From Parus major (taxonomy: Eukaryota; Chordata; Aves; Passeriformes; Paridae), in contig NC_031773.1 of NCBI RefSeq assembly GCF_001522545.3, positions 39,147,669 to 39,211,668 of the forward strand: a stretch of 64,000 nucleotides of DNA, written 5' to 3'. Of the stretch, positions 11,701 to 26,800 are shown in pieces; position 1 is the stretch's first letter; each line of letters begins with the position of its first letter. Below the pieces are notes generated by a model. The model worked only from the letters and a program-made list of their open reading frames with translations. It made no database searches and was not told the DNA's origin. The position numbers and the translations under genes are program-made.

Positions 11701-13341
11701 TCTGTACAGTCTAGAGGTCTTCTAAGTCAGTCTAGATTTGTTTTTTTTCTCCATGTAGCTTTCTTTGCAAAAGGGACTTGGTGATGTCTTATTGCAGTTT
11801 GACTGTAGATTATCTCCTGAGTCATCCAGGTCTGTGTTCTGCACAGATGTTGGATTGCAACAGTTCCAAAACTTGTTTGAGCATATACAACTTGGGGGAA
11901 AAAAGTAAAAATATTACTGTATTTACTGTTTATTTAGTAAATAGAAGTATTTATCAAATAAGTTTTGATTTTATGCTAAACATAGACAGTGTTTAAACCT
12001 CCCCTAGTGTTGGAAAATATTTATCTCACCTTTTTTTGGGTCTTTTTACAACACAGTCTTGAAGCAAAAAAAGCAATCATATCATCTATGAAATTTAATA
12101 TTTTACTTGAAGCTTTTGACTGGATTTGTTGGGGTTTTTTTACTACTGGCAGATTATGCAGACTCGGCATTCAGACTACAGGTAGATATTCAGTCTGGTG
12201 AGCAGTAGTTGATTTTCTGTAATTTTCAATTAAATCATTGTTTATTAAGGAGCTTTATCATCATTTGTGACCTCACTGTCATGACTTTGCAAAACTGAGC
12301 TAGCTGCCTGCCACAGACTGTCCAGCCCCATTTGTGTGTAACCAAGATCTCCCTTGTGAACACATAATTAGTGATGGCAGGAAACAGGAGTTAGGAAACC
12401 AAAAATTTCAGAATTTCATATAGAAGGCAATTTTGGTTTTTTTCTTCCTTATAAATACAGCAAAAAAAGTTGTCTTTCTCTCTTTAATAGATGTGTAACT
12501 GTTCCACTTATGGAAATTTTTAGGTACTCCTATAGAGGAAGTTCTATAATATCCATCTGGATTCAAAACTTGTGAACCACAAAAGGGGGAGATGAGACAG
12601 AGAGGAATAGAACCTGAATGAGCACAGTGAGAGATCAATGTGAGACTGACAGTGTTGGGTGAATTCCACAACTGATTTGCTTTTCTGGTCCTCTCATTTT
12701 GGAGAGAAATCTCCTGGCTCTGAGAAATGTTTTCTAACTGAAGATCCATCAAAATTAGCAGGTGCCCATAAAAACCTTGGGTTTGCCAAATCAGCACTTT
12801 ACAAAAAGAAACTGTTAAAAAAAAAACTTAACCAGCTGCTATCCTTATTATCAAGGTTTTGTACAAGCTTTCATTTACTTTAACCTCAAAAATTTAAAAT
12901 TATACAAAGAGAACCCTTTATCTTAAGGCTTGAAATTCAGTTTGTCTGGTCTTGTTTGTTTCTTTCTTTTAAAAGTTTGTTCTCTAACTCAAATAACTGT
13001 AACTTCTATTTGTTCCCTGCCTGGAATATACCTCAAGAACTAAATGCTTCAAAATTATATGATTTATATCCACACATACAGTCAGATGCATGTGTGACAT
13101 ACCTGTGGAAAAATATCAGTGAATTGTAAGGAATTTGCCTGTGTTGCTCTGGACACACTAGAGTTATTAATTTAGTAGTACTTTGAGCCAGAGATTAACT
13201 TTGTCCATCGATAATACGTGGGGTGTTTTCTTCTTCACAAAGAATTGTGTTTGATCTTTCCATTTGCAAACAGTTACATGTGAAAGGCTAAAGCAGTATC
13301 AGTAGAATGCCAATCACGTCCAATATAAAAACCATCTTCTT

Positions 13342-13357
13342 AAAAAAAAAAAAAAAA
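13342..13357. repeat. poly-A run, 16 nt
   Basis: Sixteen consecutive A residues follow a short pyrimidine-rich stretch and are followed by GAAGAAGG. No retrocopy is recognisable nearby. Confidence 0.9.
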
Positions 13358-15908
13358 GAAGAAGGAATTAATTAATTATACAAGTAAAAACCCCAACAAA
13401 ACAAAACTTTTCCTGATGGGAGTAATTCATTGCATACATAGATATTTGAGTATACAACCAGTCTCAAGCTTCAAGTTTATGGGACTGGAATTAATAAAGC
13501 TACAGCTACAGCATGAAATTCACAGTATCCAAGATAATCAGAGTTACTTCCTGTACTTTATTTACTCAGTCAAAACCTAACTCCTGGAACTAACAGTTGG
13601 AAGCTACATCAATAGAAATATTTTACAGTAAGTAGTCTCACTCCAAAAAATAATGAAAGCAGGAAACAAATTATTGAATTTTGTTGAATGTTTTCTTTCA
13701 GGAGCAGAAGCATGGTAGTTACAATTGTAGAGATATGAGCAGAACTGCTTAGTACTTAGGGCCAACAATAAATATAGTGATAAGGCCTGTATAATTAAGG
13801 ATCAGCATTTCAGATTCTCTCTAAAGATGAAAAGAAGTTATTCAAGGTTTTTATGAGAAAAAGATTAGAACATGAATTACTTGCGCCAGTTCAAGTCTAA
13901 TAAAGCATTCATTTTTGTTTGTTCTGAGCTTGTTTGTTTGCTTGTTTTATAGGCATGTTATTAAAAACAGTGTTATATTTGTTACATGCTAAACAGATGT
14001 TAATTTCTGCTCCTAGTAAAACTCAGACACTGGGAGACTAGTTAATGAGATCTAGGTGACCAAAAGAAAAAGAAGTGGGAACATAAGCAATTCTGTTTCT
14101 TGTCACCTTCCATTCTCTGGAGTCCTGAAAGAGTACTGGAATTGTATTTCTGTAGCAGAACATAGTGGACAATGAAATTATTGGGTTAATTTTATTTTTT
14201 CATAATTGGTTTTATGTCCCTCAAATAAAAAAAAAAACTGTTGTAGCTGGATCAAGAACAGATCTTGAAACTAAAGAATATATCCTCAAATCTTAACTGG
14301 TTGTAGGAAGCTCAGGTAGATTGTCCTTTGAAAACGACAGACCTAACCACAAAAACATGAACTTTTCACAGACTGCAAGGCTTAGTCTGTCAGTTCAGGT
14401 GTGTTCAGCCTGTTCCTGAAACTGCCTCAAACTGATTCCCCCACTTTCTGCCATAGTCCTCTGTGTACAATAGAAACTGGGCTCTGCCACTTAGACCTGA
14501 GAAATTGGTCCTGGCAAACTCAGTAGTTCTTATTTTACATTTAGATAAGCTATAAATGTAGAAAACATTGTACAGTTTTCCTGGTTTTCTTCATTTCTAT
14601 ATGAAATCACACTGAAGAAGCTATGATCTTAAAATAAAACATTCCTCAGCTTTCAAATCATCTTTCAGGGTGATGATTACATGAAGATTGCTACCTATAT
14701 ACTGCAAAGTAGACAGCATTAAGGCATTATTATAGTATGACCATGATCACATGGAGCTCATTTTAGAAATAGTGTGATGGATGCTTCTGGGGAATGATCA
14801 TGTTTTGAAGAACTGCTATATTCAGAATTGGCAAAAGTAGCAACTTAAAAATGTGTTCACCTTTAAATTGCTATTATTATGTTTCTAGTAAAACATAAGT
14901 GTCTTGTACCTTAATTGCAGCGTCTTAGAGCAAAATGAAAGGGCTCTTCACCATGCATTCAAAAAAGAAATCATGAGTAAGTTTGCAGAAACCCTTTTTT
15001 TTTCTGAGTTTAAAATACTTTTAACAAATTTCAGTAACATTTTGTGCATGAAGTCAGAATAGGAGATTTTTTTTGTTGTTTTTATCTTTGTTTTTTTTTG
15101 CTTACCATTTTGGTTTGCTTTGATTTGTTGGTTATTTTTGTTCTTTTTTGTTTTCTTTATTATAAATCAAATTTAACACTAAAATTAGAAAATGACATTT
15201 CTGAAGTGCATAAGTTCTAAGCTGTCTTAAAAGGATGTCAGTAGGTTGTTAAGTACAGGCATGGTATTGTGCAAATGTGATAGATAACATTCTCAGCTGT
15301 TGTTCACAATTTCACTATTTTCAAGGAGCCACCAAGCCACCTATTTACACGAATTAGGAGTCAACTATCACAGATGTTCTATGCAACAATTTTAACAGTA
15401 TTATGGCAATATTATATACAGTCCATATTTTATTTTATACAGTCTATAAACAGATTTCTGGCAATCTGTTAATTATAACAGTAATCCTTAACTCCACATA
15501 GATGTTGATTACCAATGTGCTCAGTCTTAACCTTTGAAAAGTGAGAAAAATATCAGCACCAGCTGCATGGACCAGAAATGATGCTCTTCACTTCTTTATT
15601 TATATAAGACCACATTTTCTTTATAACTTATCCTTAGAATTGCTGATGAAAAGTTGTATTAAGAGCCACAGTCACCGTGAGTGACAGTAAGCCTGAGAAG
15701 TCCTAAAACTGCTCTAGTTGTTTAAAAGTTTTTACTTCAGAATTGAAGATCCCATGTTAGGAGAGCTTGCACTCACTTAGGAGTTTGTTGTCATGCCTCT
15801 CCTTTTGCCAAGATTTTTTAGCTGAAAGTCAATTTTCTGTCTCAGTACACTAAAACAACAAAACCCTGATTTATTTCCCTGAAACTAGTCTGGCAATAAA
15901 ACAAAGCT

Positions 15909-15926
15909 GATACGATTAAGCGTATC
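15909..15926. repeat. hairpin-capable inverted repeat with two CpGs
   Basis: GATACG and CGTATC (6-nt arms) flank a 6-nt loop, ATTAAG. CpG is rare in this region, so two in the arms stand out slightly. The structure is short and may be chance. Confidence 0.5.
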
Positions 15927-17766
15927 TCCAGATGATGGCCACAAAGATAAATAAAAACAATAAATAACATAAACAGTTCAAGATTTGTTGAAGAATATAC
16001 CAAAAGAGATGATGTTGCTAAAAAAAGCTCTTCTTAAGACTTCAAAAACATCGAGCAGATTGCAGATTTTCCAAGTAATCACTTCTAGAAATCAGCTCCC
16101 AGGGTAAAAAATAAAATGCTGAAAGATAATATACTGTGAAGTATATACATGCAGGGAGAAATCAAATGGAGACTTCCAATTACCTGAAGAGTGCATTTCT
16201 TACAGTTATAGAGGAAAAAAAATTAGAACTTATTAGTCAGAAAACCAGAAGAAGAAACAAGGAGTGAAACAGAGAACAATCACAAGATTAATTTAAAATA
16301 TGAACATTTGTTATACTGCTGAGTGTAAACATACTTCAAACCCAAACATCCTGACATATCTTAAAATACTACTATCTTGGATGAATTTTTTTCATATGTG
16401 TTAATGAATAGCATTTAGAATGCTAATGTTATACTAATGGATTCCATTGGAAGTGTGTTGATGTTATTTGAAGAGCAATTAAATACTTGATAAGTGTATT
16501 GCATACTACGTGTTATCAAAGTACTCTCTGCTTATACTAGGGAAACTTAAAGAACTGTTTATCATATAACATTCCTTCATTTTGATCTAGTTCAAAGTGA
16601 AGCATTTAGAAAAAACAGAAATGTTATTCAGTGAGCAAACAAATTATAAACTTCTAGTTCTTTGGGGCTTTTTGTTTTGTTTTTTTTTTTTCCTACTGGA
16701 AAATGAAGAAAAATAAGGAAGAGAGAGAAAAAAACAAAGGACAAACCAACCCCACCTCCAAAATCAAGCAAACAAGCAAGGGAGCAAGAAATCCCTCCCC
16801 AAAACCCTATCCATATATATATTTGTGCTTAGCTGTACTCTCATACTGGAAAATTCAAGGAAATGAATATGAGCAAGTGGAACAAGTGAAGATTAAGTTC
16901 CTGTCCATGCCGTTATTTAGCTATATATGTCACAGGTTTATAAGTTCATGTAGTTTTGCTACTGTAACCAAATAAGCATAACACAAAGAAAATATAGCAC
17001 CAGATAGTTTGTATGACATTCCAAATTTACCTTTTTTCCAATAGATTAATAAACTGTGACTAGGAGAGTGATCTCTACAGGTTAGGAAAAGTTGAGGGCT
17101 GAATCACACCAACTGTTCTAAGTATCCTAAGAGTTTTTAGTCATTTTAATCAGGAGAAACCCAATCGTTGTATATGCAAGATGATTTCTAATGTCAAGAA
17201 ATAAGTGATTTAGTATTCATGACACTTTCCAAAGGAAAAAAATAATACTACATTCACCAAAAGGATTTCAGCTTTTTCCATAAATGTAGGAAATATTTAT
17301 TTAAGGTCACATCATTCACTTTCTATTTTACAAACAAAATCGAGTTTCATTTTAATTTCTGGAGGAATAGTGTTCAGTGGAATATTGCTCCAAGCCATTC
17401 AGTGTTTTTCAATTGCTTGCTCACCTATTAACTCTCTGGGCTGCCAGGATCAAATCCATGCAGACACTTGGACTCAGAGGCCACAAGCTCCAGGCTTACT
17501 GTCACCAAATTCTAGGTTTTTACTCCAAATGCCAAATGGTACTTGGTGCCACTGAACCTGGACATCTGAAAATCCTTGTGGGGATCCAAGAGTTCCTTGC
17601 CAGTATTAATGAGTCATTTCAAACAAGAAGTTTAGGGGCCTTCCCTTAAAAATCATAGAACAAAGCCTAAGAATTCAGAGTTAAGGTGGTTTCATTAAGA
17701 ATATTTCTGGACAAACCAGTTTGAAATACTGTTGAATGAAATTTTTGCCTTCCATAATTCACTCTA

Positions 17767-17782
17767 TTTATTTATTTATTTA
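17767..17782. repeat. (TTTA)4 short tandem repeat
   Basis: Four perfect TTTA units are followed by AAATAGATC. It is too short to be a strong microsatellite. Confidence 0.8.
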
Positions 17783-20700
17783 AAATAGATCAGTTTTTTT
17801 GGCTTTTTATTAACTTCTTAATTTCCCCCACAATGAAAATTTTGAGTTATTTTGTTTCTGGTCTGAATGCATGAACAGATTTATATGAAAACAAAGTGTA
17901 TAACAAAATAGAACCTTTACTACTGGTCAAGTTGAATGACACCTTCAACAAGAATAAAAAGCTTCTCAGATATTTTGCAATTAAATAATTCATTTTCAAT
18001 GTACTTATAGGACCAAGAGACTTCACTATTTGTAAACAAATTGAAGTTTTGATTCCTAAACCTGTAAATTTTCCTTCAAAATTTGTTGTCAATATCAGGC
18101 CAACTTTGAGTCTTTTATTGGAACTAGCATGTAAAATTACTCCTATGAGGATAGACTTTGATCAATATAAAAAACCTTGAACTTGACATTCGGTGACGGG
18201 AGAAGGAAAAACAAGAAATATACTTTTTAAAATGTGTTATAGATTGATAGAGAAGTTAATGAAAATTTCAGAGGCTTAGATACAGCTTTAGTCTTCAAGT
18301 AAGAGGTGTTTTACGTTTTAGAAATCTGCAACCAGCTCACACTTGATGGATCGATGGAATAGAATCAGAAAAGGCTGATGGAGCAATAGACAGAATTTAT
18401 ATAAGCCTATAGTTCATTAACCTGGACATTGTATTTTAGCTGAACTAATAGAAAAAGGAAGCAAGGTATTAATAAATGTATGTACATGCATTTCAAGATT
18501 TGTACAATCAAAATAATACCCTCAAAATATAACACTGAGCTTTGAAATGATTCTTCACCAGGGGAGAGGAGGAACAGAATCTGTCAGACATTAAAATGGA
18601 AGGCATATAGCACAGGGGCTGTCTGGAGATGAAATTGGATTTCTCTGTCTGGACTCTTCAGATTCCTTTTCATTCCACAAAGCAAATTGCTTTGCCTTAA
18701 CTTCGTATTAAACAGGAAAGGATTCATCTGGCATAGGCAGTGCTAAAAGCTTATTAAGAACCATACAGTGCACCTGTCACTGAACCCTATGCATTGGAAT
18801 ACCAGCTCTTGTAAAATGCTGGATTCATTTTACAAATATTTTATACAAGTTTAGCTCAGCCTGTTTACAGCTCCTTTATCTTCTCTGCTGTGGAATCTTC
18901 TCTGCACTATTTATTTTAATTGTTTTTTATTTTTTCCCTCACTTTTTCTATTTTATTGACAGCTGCTATATTTTTACTGCAGGAAAAAAAAGACAGTAAC
19001 TGCAAATTATTGTGTTTAAAATAGAATATTGCAAAAGAACTTGAAGCTATTTCAAGCCTGCTTTTTGCTATACAGTTATCTAATAAACTGAAACCCCCTA
19101 GCATTATACATAACTGCACCGTTCTTTTATCTATTCAAGGGTAACTGCTGATGCATTATTAATAACAGTTACTACTACATACACGAATTCAAAATGCAAG
19201 ATAATATATCCATTAAGGATGTTTAGCAGGCAGAAGTGCTCACATTATTTTCTCTTCAGCTTTTTTTTCTAAAATAATTTATCTACGTCTTCCTCTTTCC
19301 ACATTATAAAGGCTAACATCATTGTTACTCTTTACTAGTTCACTGCTCTAACTGGATCATCTTTGAGCATGTTAATTTCAAGAGGTGATAAAATACTTTA
19401 TTTCTTCTTAACTCAAGATCTCAAGATGTTTCCTAGAGTTTGCCTGTGGCATGCAGGGAGAAATGAACCTCCTAATGATGTTTAGAACAGATTATCAAAA
19501 TATGTGACTTTCACATGATAATGCCCGTGTGAGCAATCCAAGAGAAATTTTTTTTCACTGGAAACAGACTTTATGCTCCTTTTAAGGTGTGAAAAGATAA
19601 CTCCCATAAATTAAAATCTAGGAAAATTTAGATTTTATGCCACTAAACTGTCTTGAAAATAAAAACATATTCCATGTATGTGTTTAATTCCCTTGTAAAA
19701 GTAAAATATATATTTTGACAGTATAGAATTTTATATATTTTGTAGTAATCATTGGTAGTGCTAAAATTTGTCTTTTTCATATTCTAAAATATATTTTAAA
19801 ATATATAATGATGAAGATCTCCAAGAAGTAAGTATTTTAATGTTTTCTTCAGCTGAATCTTTTAAAGAAAGTCTATTAATCCATTTAAAAGCATGTCATA
19901 TTAGCTTTTGAATTTTGAATATTTCCAGTGGGCAGACAGAGACAGTTTGTTTCTTTGTAAGAAACAATCCAGTATTTGTTTTCCTTCCTATGAGTGATGA
20001 TCCAGCTCTTTCCAGCCCTTATCTGACCTAATACAAAGCTGTGAGAAAGACTTCATATTTTTATCTTTGATCACATCTCACCACTATAATTTACAGTCCC
20101 ACCACCTCAGACCTGCAGTGTTTATTTGGATTTCAGATTTTCTTCTATTTAATAATTAAAGTATTGAGGAAGACTGAGGTGAGAATCACCCTCAGAAAAC
20201 CAAAAGAAGAAAGTCTCTAACTGCATGATATTTCCCATTAAGGCGTTGTGTTTGTAGCCCAACCCTATTTCATCCTCTATTCCACTTTCATGTGTCCCAG
20301 ATCTATTTTGTTTAGTCCTCATTTTAACCTTCAATCCATTTATTATTTTTTATAATTCAAGTACCTTGTAGAAGCTGAAGAACATCTTCAAAGTGCTCTT
20401 ATCTATATCAGCTGGATTTGCAAACTTGTGAAAGAACAGGACCACCTTTTTAAGGACTCATTTCCATGGGGCTCAAGACACCTGAATGATTCCAGTTGGA
20501 GTGAGCTTGTTTCCAAACAAATGAGATGATCCTGCCAAAAAACAGGCAATCAACAGCCCACCATTGGAGCAGGCCATGCAGCAGAAATGTGCTCAGCTGC
20601 TGCTTCCTACCAGCTTCCTACAGTTTAGGGCATCCCACAGCCAAAGACAGCCAGCACAAAAATAATTAAATCTGAGTATGTGATGATCCCCACGAGAAGG

Positions 20701-20812
20701 CTGGAGACATGGCATGAGCCCTACTCAAAAAGCACCTGTGGTGATGCACAGAAAGAGGAAAAAAGTTGAAGAGAAGCAGTCAGGCCATTAAGTTTCAGTA
20801 TTAAGGACTTAA

Positions 20813-20836
20813 CTAATTAATTAGATTAATTAATTT
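20813..20836. promoter_or_regulatory. cluster of palindromic TAATTA motifs (homeodomain-type core)
   Basis: CTAATTAATTAG at 20813-20824 is a perfect 12-bp palindrome. It is followed at once by a second run, ATTAATTAATTT. TAATTA is the core recognised by many homeodomain proteins. In DNA this A+T-rich such cores occur by chance, so function is only a possibility. Confidence 0.25.
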
Positions 20837-20839
20837 ATA

Positions 20840-23800
20840 ATGTCCCTTTATACCATCTGAACGGTCATCTCTACATCTTCTGAATTAATAATATCTAAAT
20901 AAAATGGGAGTTTATATTCCAGAGTTCAAAAAAGGGCCATGCTGAAAAACAAAGGCTTTACTGTATTTCACAGAAAAGTCACATATTTTTACACCAAATC
21001 TGTCATGACATATATGACATGTATGTCATAACATATACAGAATAATTGAGAGAGAGAACATAGCTCCTATTAAACCAAAATCTATAGCTAGAGGAAACAG
21101 ACCCACAAGCAGGACACATAAGCCTTTCTACTGAATGAAATGTAGGCAACAAAAAAATGCATGTTGGAACACACTGAACAAGTGCTTCTGCCAACACACT
21201 GGAGTATGGAGAGTGGGCTGGGACCTCTGACAGTCAGCTGGCTTGCAATCAGAACACAGGGGAGGTATTTGCTCTGATCTACAGACAAGAAAGTGCTTCC
21301 AGCCTCTGTATTTATGTGTGGCCTCTGTGCAAGAAACTGTGCAACTGTGAGACTACAACCTGATAATACTTCTTCTATTTTATATTTACATTACAATTTG
21401 ATATGAGAAAATTATTCCCTGTATATAAAGACTGACTAGGACTATCAGTACTAGTTGTACTAATGATATAAAAATGTCTTTTCTTATGTGGATGTAACTG
21501 ACAGATAAATCACATTCCTTCAACACACATCTTGTGTCTCTGGTCCACAGTCCTCCCTAGTTTTTTACATCATTCTGGACAGATATCAACATATCACTGT
21601 TCTCAGCAGTGTGCATGGCAGTCATGGAGAGTATGGAAACATCTCTGCACGAGACTCCAGAACCAACTGAAACAGCAGCTCAAAGTGGAGCCATCTTCTT
21701 CTGGAATCCTGTACCTGTCAAAAGGAGTTAAAGGACTATCCAAAGCCTTTGGTACAAACAGAGTTCACTGTCTCTGTGCCCATAAAAGAAACTCACATGG
21801 GCTATTACAATACCTCCCCTTTACTACCTGATGGCCATGTTACAGAAGCCTAACTCCTGTCAGAATTCTCTGTAGATCGGACCATTTCCAATCATGGTTT
21901 TATCTTTTCTAGATGGTAAACCTGGTTTTCAAGTACATTTCAAAGAATTTTCATGGCTCTGGATAGAGGCCAATTTGGCAAGAGATTTCTGCAGATCTAA
22001 TACAAAGTGAAAAGAATATCAGCTCTTTGAGGTTATTGCCAGCTGGCTTAACTGGTAACAGCCTTTAAGTCACATGAGAAAACATCCTGGATCCAGGTGG
22101 ATTGAGATCAAAAGGGCACAAAGGCCATTTTACACAACCTTTCCTAATCTGCAATTTGTAGACCTCAGAAAAATGTAGCTGACGGCTCAGAAATTCATGG
22201 ATTTCTTACCATCTCAGACAAAGGGAGGCCACATTTTTGAGAGGGCTGTGAGAATCCTGTTGGAAAGTTTTATTGACATAATTTACAGGGTGCCTTCACA
22301 GCAAGTGCAGCCCAAGGATGATGACTCAGCTTGGGACAGATGTGAGAGTCCTGGAAACAAAGAGCTATTCCATAAAAAAGGGCATGTGGAATATTCCTAG
22401 CATATGCTTCATGGAACTCAGTGTCTGCTTCAGTGGTGGATAAATGAGGAAAATAAAGTGGGAAGGGTGGGAAAGAAAAGTGGAGCCCTGTGAAGGTGTT
22501 AAAATGAACCCTTAGGCAAAGAAACCTGGGAGTCTTTGTTGCCATTCTTGTTCTTTTCTCAACACGCCAACATGCCATCTGTCCTCAAGGGAATTGTTTA
22601 TCTTAATTTCAACAAGTTAATGGAAATCTTAACCACAGAGACAGTACTGGAGAAGGGAAGCAGACTGTAAGGCATATTTCTGGCTGAGCAGGTGTCAATA
22701 CTGTCACTCTTCTGAGAGTGAACTGAAGTCTGTGCTAAATACTCTGCCAAAGTGATTTTGCTGAATTGTAAAGGTTCAACAACCCTAAATTATGCCCTGG
22801 AGAAAGTTAATTCTTAACAATTATTCAAGACTCTGTCCATCTTTCAAAGCCATTGGTAAGTAAGCAGACGAATGAAGCATATGTAAGACCTTTTGTGAGA
22901 TTCACAAGTGAAAAAAACAGTCTTGTTGTCTATGTTGGAAAAAAACTAGTACTGGAAAAAAAAATAAATATAGAGTATTTGAATCTCCATGGTTACTTTT
23001 ACTGGGATGGTACTGTCGTCTGCACCTGTGCTTCATGTGGTACTGGTCAAGTTATTAGTCACCCAGCTGATATATTATTTCTGTATTATTTCCACTCCTT
23101 TTTTGGTCACAGCTTCTTTATACATTTAATTTTTCTTCACACCCCAAGAATTTAGCAACATTTTATGCACCACTTGCAGGACACTTCATACTACTTTTTT
23201 CCTGCAAAATAGTTGTACCTGAAAATGTGCATACTTTAATGTAATTTATTGCCTGCTAACAGAAGAGGGTTTTTTGTAAAAGGATGATAAAGAACTAGTC
23301 AAACAGATCTTTCTGATACGGAAATTACTATGAACACATGTTAGAAATAAGAATGCATCTTGGTAAGAAAAATAGTATTTTTATCTGATCAAAACTTGAA
23401 CAAACAATGGGCTGAATGAATTTTTTTTCCTAGTGACTTGAACTTCAAAGACTTAATGGTGAGTAAGAACTGTTTTATGACTGACTAATTAATAAGAATT
23501 GAGAATGAAAATATCTCATTGTTCTCAGAGTAATCCTGCTTGGAAACTTTCAATTAACTAAGCCTTGCAAAAGTTCTTTTCTAATTGACAGTGGATAGGC
23601 TTAATCTTGTATGAGACATTATTTTTAACTGGTATTGCCTAGGAGTGAAGCAATTTATGGAGTGCTCAACAGAAATTATAAAGATCTGTCTTTGCACAGG
23701 GGAACAATGGATCCAAAGGCAAAAATATTTAATCTGACATAACTTTTTAGAGCATAACCTGATAGAATATTTAAAGCAGCTATAATAAAGATAGCATTAG

Positions 23801-26800
23801 AACTACCCATAATTTTTTAAAGGAACAAATTTTGAGGTCCAGTGATTGGGAAAAAAAAGGGATTTGAATACTATCAGCAAGGCAAGATGCCAACAGTATT
23901 TATAGCTGACTTGTGTAAGAGACTATGACTTGTGAAAGGATGGATGAACATCACACCAGGAGAGAGAAGGGACAGCAAATCATGTTACTTGTTTCTGAAT
24001 TTTTAATATTGACCATAATAATCTGAACATTACACCACGTCACCTGTATGTTTGTACAGAATGTAGTCAGAAGGTTTGGTTTGTGTTTGTTTATAAAATT
24101 GACAACATTTCTTTGTATGGCTTTTTCCCCCAAGGTGTGTGTGTGTGTGTTGAAAACAACTTCCAGATTTTCCAGCAGCCTAAAACACAGCATGTTTATA
24201 ACCTTCTTTTAATAAAGACATCTGGGAAGTTGAATTTACTACTCAGCTGGAAAGCATTCTCCCTAAGCCAAAACCATATCTACCAGTGAGATAAGCATCC
24301 AGTCCAACATCACAGATCATACAAAGGAATATCTGCCAGTGCAGTGGTCTACTGTTCAAGTCCTTTTGTGCTGGTCTTACAGTTCAGAAGATTTCTTTAT
24401 TGACTTGCATGATGTAGTTTTCCAAAACACTTTTGACATTGAATATAAGGATAACATCCAAATGTCAGTCAAAATATTTTCAGCAGGTTACCAACATATT
24501 TTTCCAACCAGAGAGTTACTAATTTTCAGAGGGTGTTCAGTCCTTGCAGATATTGGTCCCAAGCAAGTTAATTTGGTGCCAAGACCTCTGGAAATTCATA
24601 GACAAGATGCAGTTGAACTAAAATACAGAGAAACATTTTTTTAAATACATTAAAACAATTTAACCTTCAGGATGGCAAAGGTAAAATGTGAGATTTTTCT
24701 ATTCACTCTTTAAGAACTTTGACCACTTTAACCTTATCACAGTTGAGAGAAATGGATACCTGACTGGACATGTTAATCAGCAAATAACTCAGATTTTCAG
24801 TTTAGTAATTTTATCACCACTTTGACAGTGATTTACTTCTAATTGAACCCTTCCTTCTTAGTTGCTACCTGCTCACATGAAGGAGAAATGTGACCAGAAA
24901 TTATAAAAAAAAAAATAAAATGTGCATATATAAGATATATTATGCAATTGGAATCAATTTCTTCATTGTATTTCTAGTTCTGGTGTTTCATTTACAATTT
25001 GGATTTAAATTATTTAGGATAAAAATGCAAAAAATTCAAATGCCAAGATTAAATGTCAGAATGTCAGACTGAAATGGTCCACACAAAATGGTATTTTTTT
25101 GTATTGTTTTGAAATCAGTAGATGAGAAAAACCAAGAAAACTCATTTATTTAAAGGGATTCATGTAGAATATTCAGAATTGACATTTTAAACTCACAATA
25201 TGAAAACCGTGTTTGGGACTTGAAATTTTTTTGCTGCTTAGTACACCCATCCCTCTTGATGGCTGATAAAATTACCATCCTTGTCACTGGTTCTCATAGC
25301 CTGTATATATTTTCTGATTCCTTACTCCTGTTATCTCAAAGAGAGGGTCCAGGTTCATATCTTGCGCTACAATGTTTTTAAGGTCAGACCTCCTTATTTT
25401 TAGACACATTTCTAAAAATTTGTCCTGTAAAGAAGCTTAATCTAGATGTGATGATGAAATGAATGTGTTATAGAGTAGTAGCAAACACTTTGCTGTCATT
25501 CAGGCTTTTAAAAATCAGAAATCAGTCAGAGCAAAGACAAAAATCAGATGGAGCGATAGTGTTGGAGAAAACCACCAGACTCTCTTCTGATGGCACTAAG
25601 GAACAGTTTCAAAGATACCAACCCTAGTAAAACTACCCAGTAAAACTTCTGCTTGGTAATCCAGACTGTAACTATAACAGTATTTTAAACTGCTTTGTAC
25701 TCTAACTGAGTTGGAGTCTTTTCAAGGTCTACACTTCCAAAGGGTAAAGAGAAAAAGTTTCTGTTAGCCAGTCATGAACTTTCAAGTTTACAAAGTAAGA
25801 AAACAAGGTTAAGCTCAACGTTTTTCTACAACCACAATCTATTTAAATAAATTGTGGGTTGGGTTTTTTTGTTTGTTTTTGGGTTTTTTTCAGTCTGGTG
25901 TGGAAATATGTGCAGATAAAAAGAAATTAGTCATCTTGTACATATGCAAAAGAATTATAGAGTCTAGGGTTCTATTTTGTTTTACATCACATCTAGATTG
26001 TCATTCATGAATTAACATATCTAATATGTTTCATTTTTTTAACATAAAAATTGGTCTATAATTTCTTGGCTCAAAACATACTAAATTCAATGACAGTTTT
26101 AAATAAAAGGATGTGAATTTACTCATTCATCTTTTGTTCAGAAGTCATTTGACACATTAAAAAATAGATTGACTGCATAAGGTGATAAATTCTAAAAATA
26201 TCTAGATTAGATCTAGATTCCTTATAAAGGAATTTTTAAAAAGTTGAAAGATCAACTCATACACAGTGGAATTCTTGATTTCTAGATCATCCTTTGATTC
26301 AGAAGAACTGGGATATGAGTTCTACATTAGGAAACTGTGAGAGCAGTCCTTTCATGCTATTCTGAAGCTCTTGTAAAAGTCAGAAAGTTCAAAATGAGTG
26401 GGGAAAAAATCTCCCACTCAAAACAAAAAACTCCATTTATATTTTAAAAAATGTAATAATTTTTTCAAGATTAGGGAGGTAGTTGGTCATGCTGTACTTT
26501 GAGTTTGAAGTAAAGTGGGATCTAGTAGGGCAGGACTCCTTTTGGCAAATTGCCAAAATTATTTTCAATTGTATATGTGATCATAAAAAATACAGTCTTC
26601 TGCTTTCAGCAGCAGAACAGCAATTTCAGTTATGGATGTTCTTTCTGCTTCAAAGTCTTAAGGAGGCTGGGATCTAGGAGGTGGTCAAAGATGGAAAGCA
26701 CTGGTGATTCTCCATCTCATTTCTACTTGATTCAATACATGGATTTGGTAATATCTCCCTTCCTATCTTTTCTAGTGACCCTACCCTTGTGCATTTCTAT

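Larger units (their letters stand above)
8789..20810. other. long A+T-rich stretch, no gene and no recognised interspersed repeat
   Basis: I read through this interval on both strands and found no domain-bearing frame, CR1 tail signature or LTR. It holds short A-runs (13342-13357, 16 nt), a (TTTA)4 run at 17767-17782 and a small hairpin at 15909-15926. The longest open frame is 129 codons (12408-12797, minus) and has no recognisable feature. Confidence 0.55.

Noticed and set aside
21000..21045. Palindromic series of ATGACAT/ATGTCAT motifs
   Set aside because: The complementarity is imperfect at several positions. It looks like alternating low-complexity sequence.
26214..26231. CCTTATAAAGG as an SRF (CArG) box within a small hairpin
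   Set aside because: There are seven rather than six A/T bases between CC and GG, so it does not fit the CArG rule.
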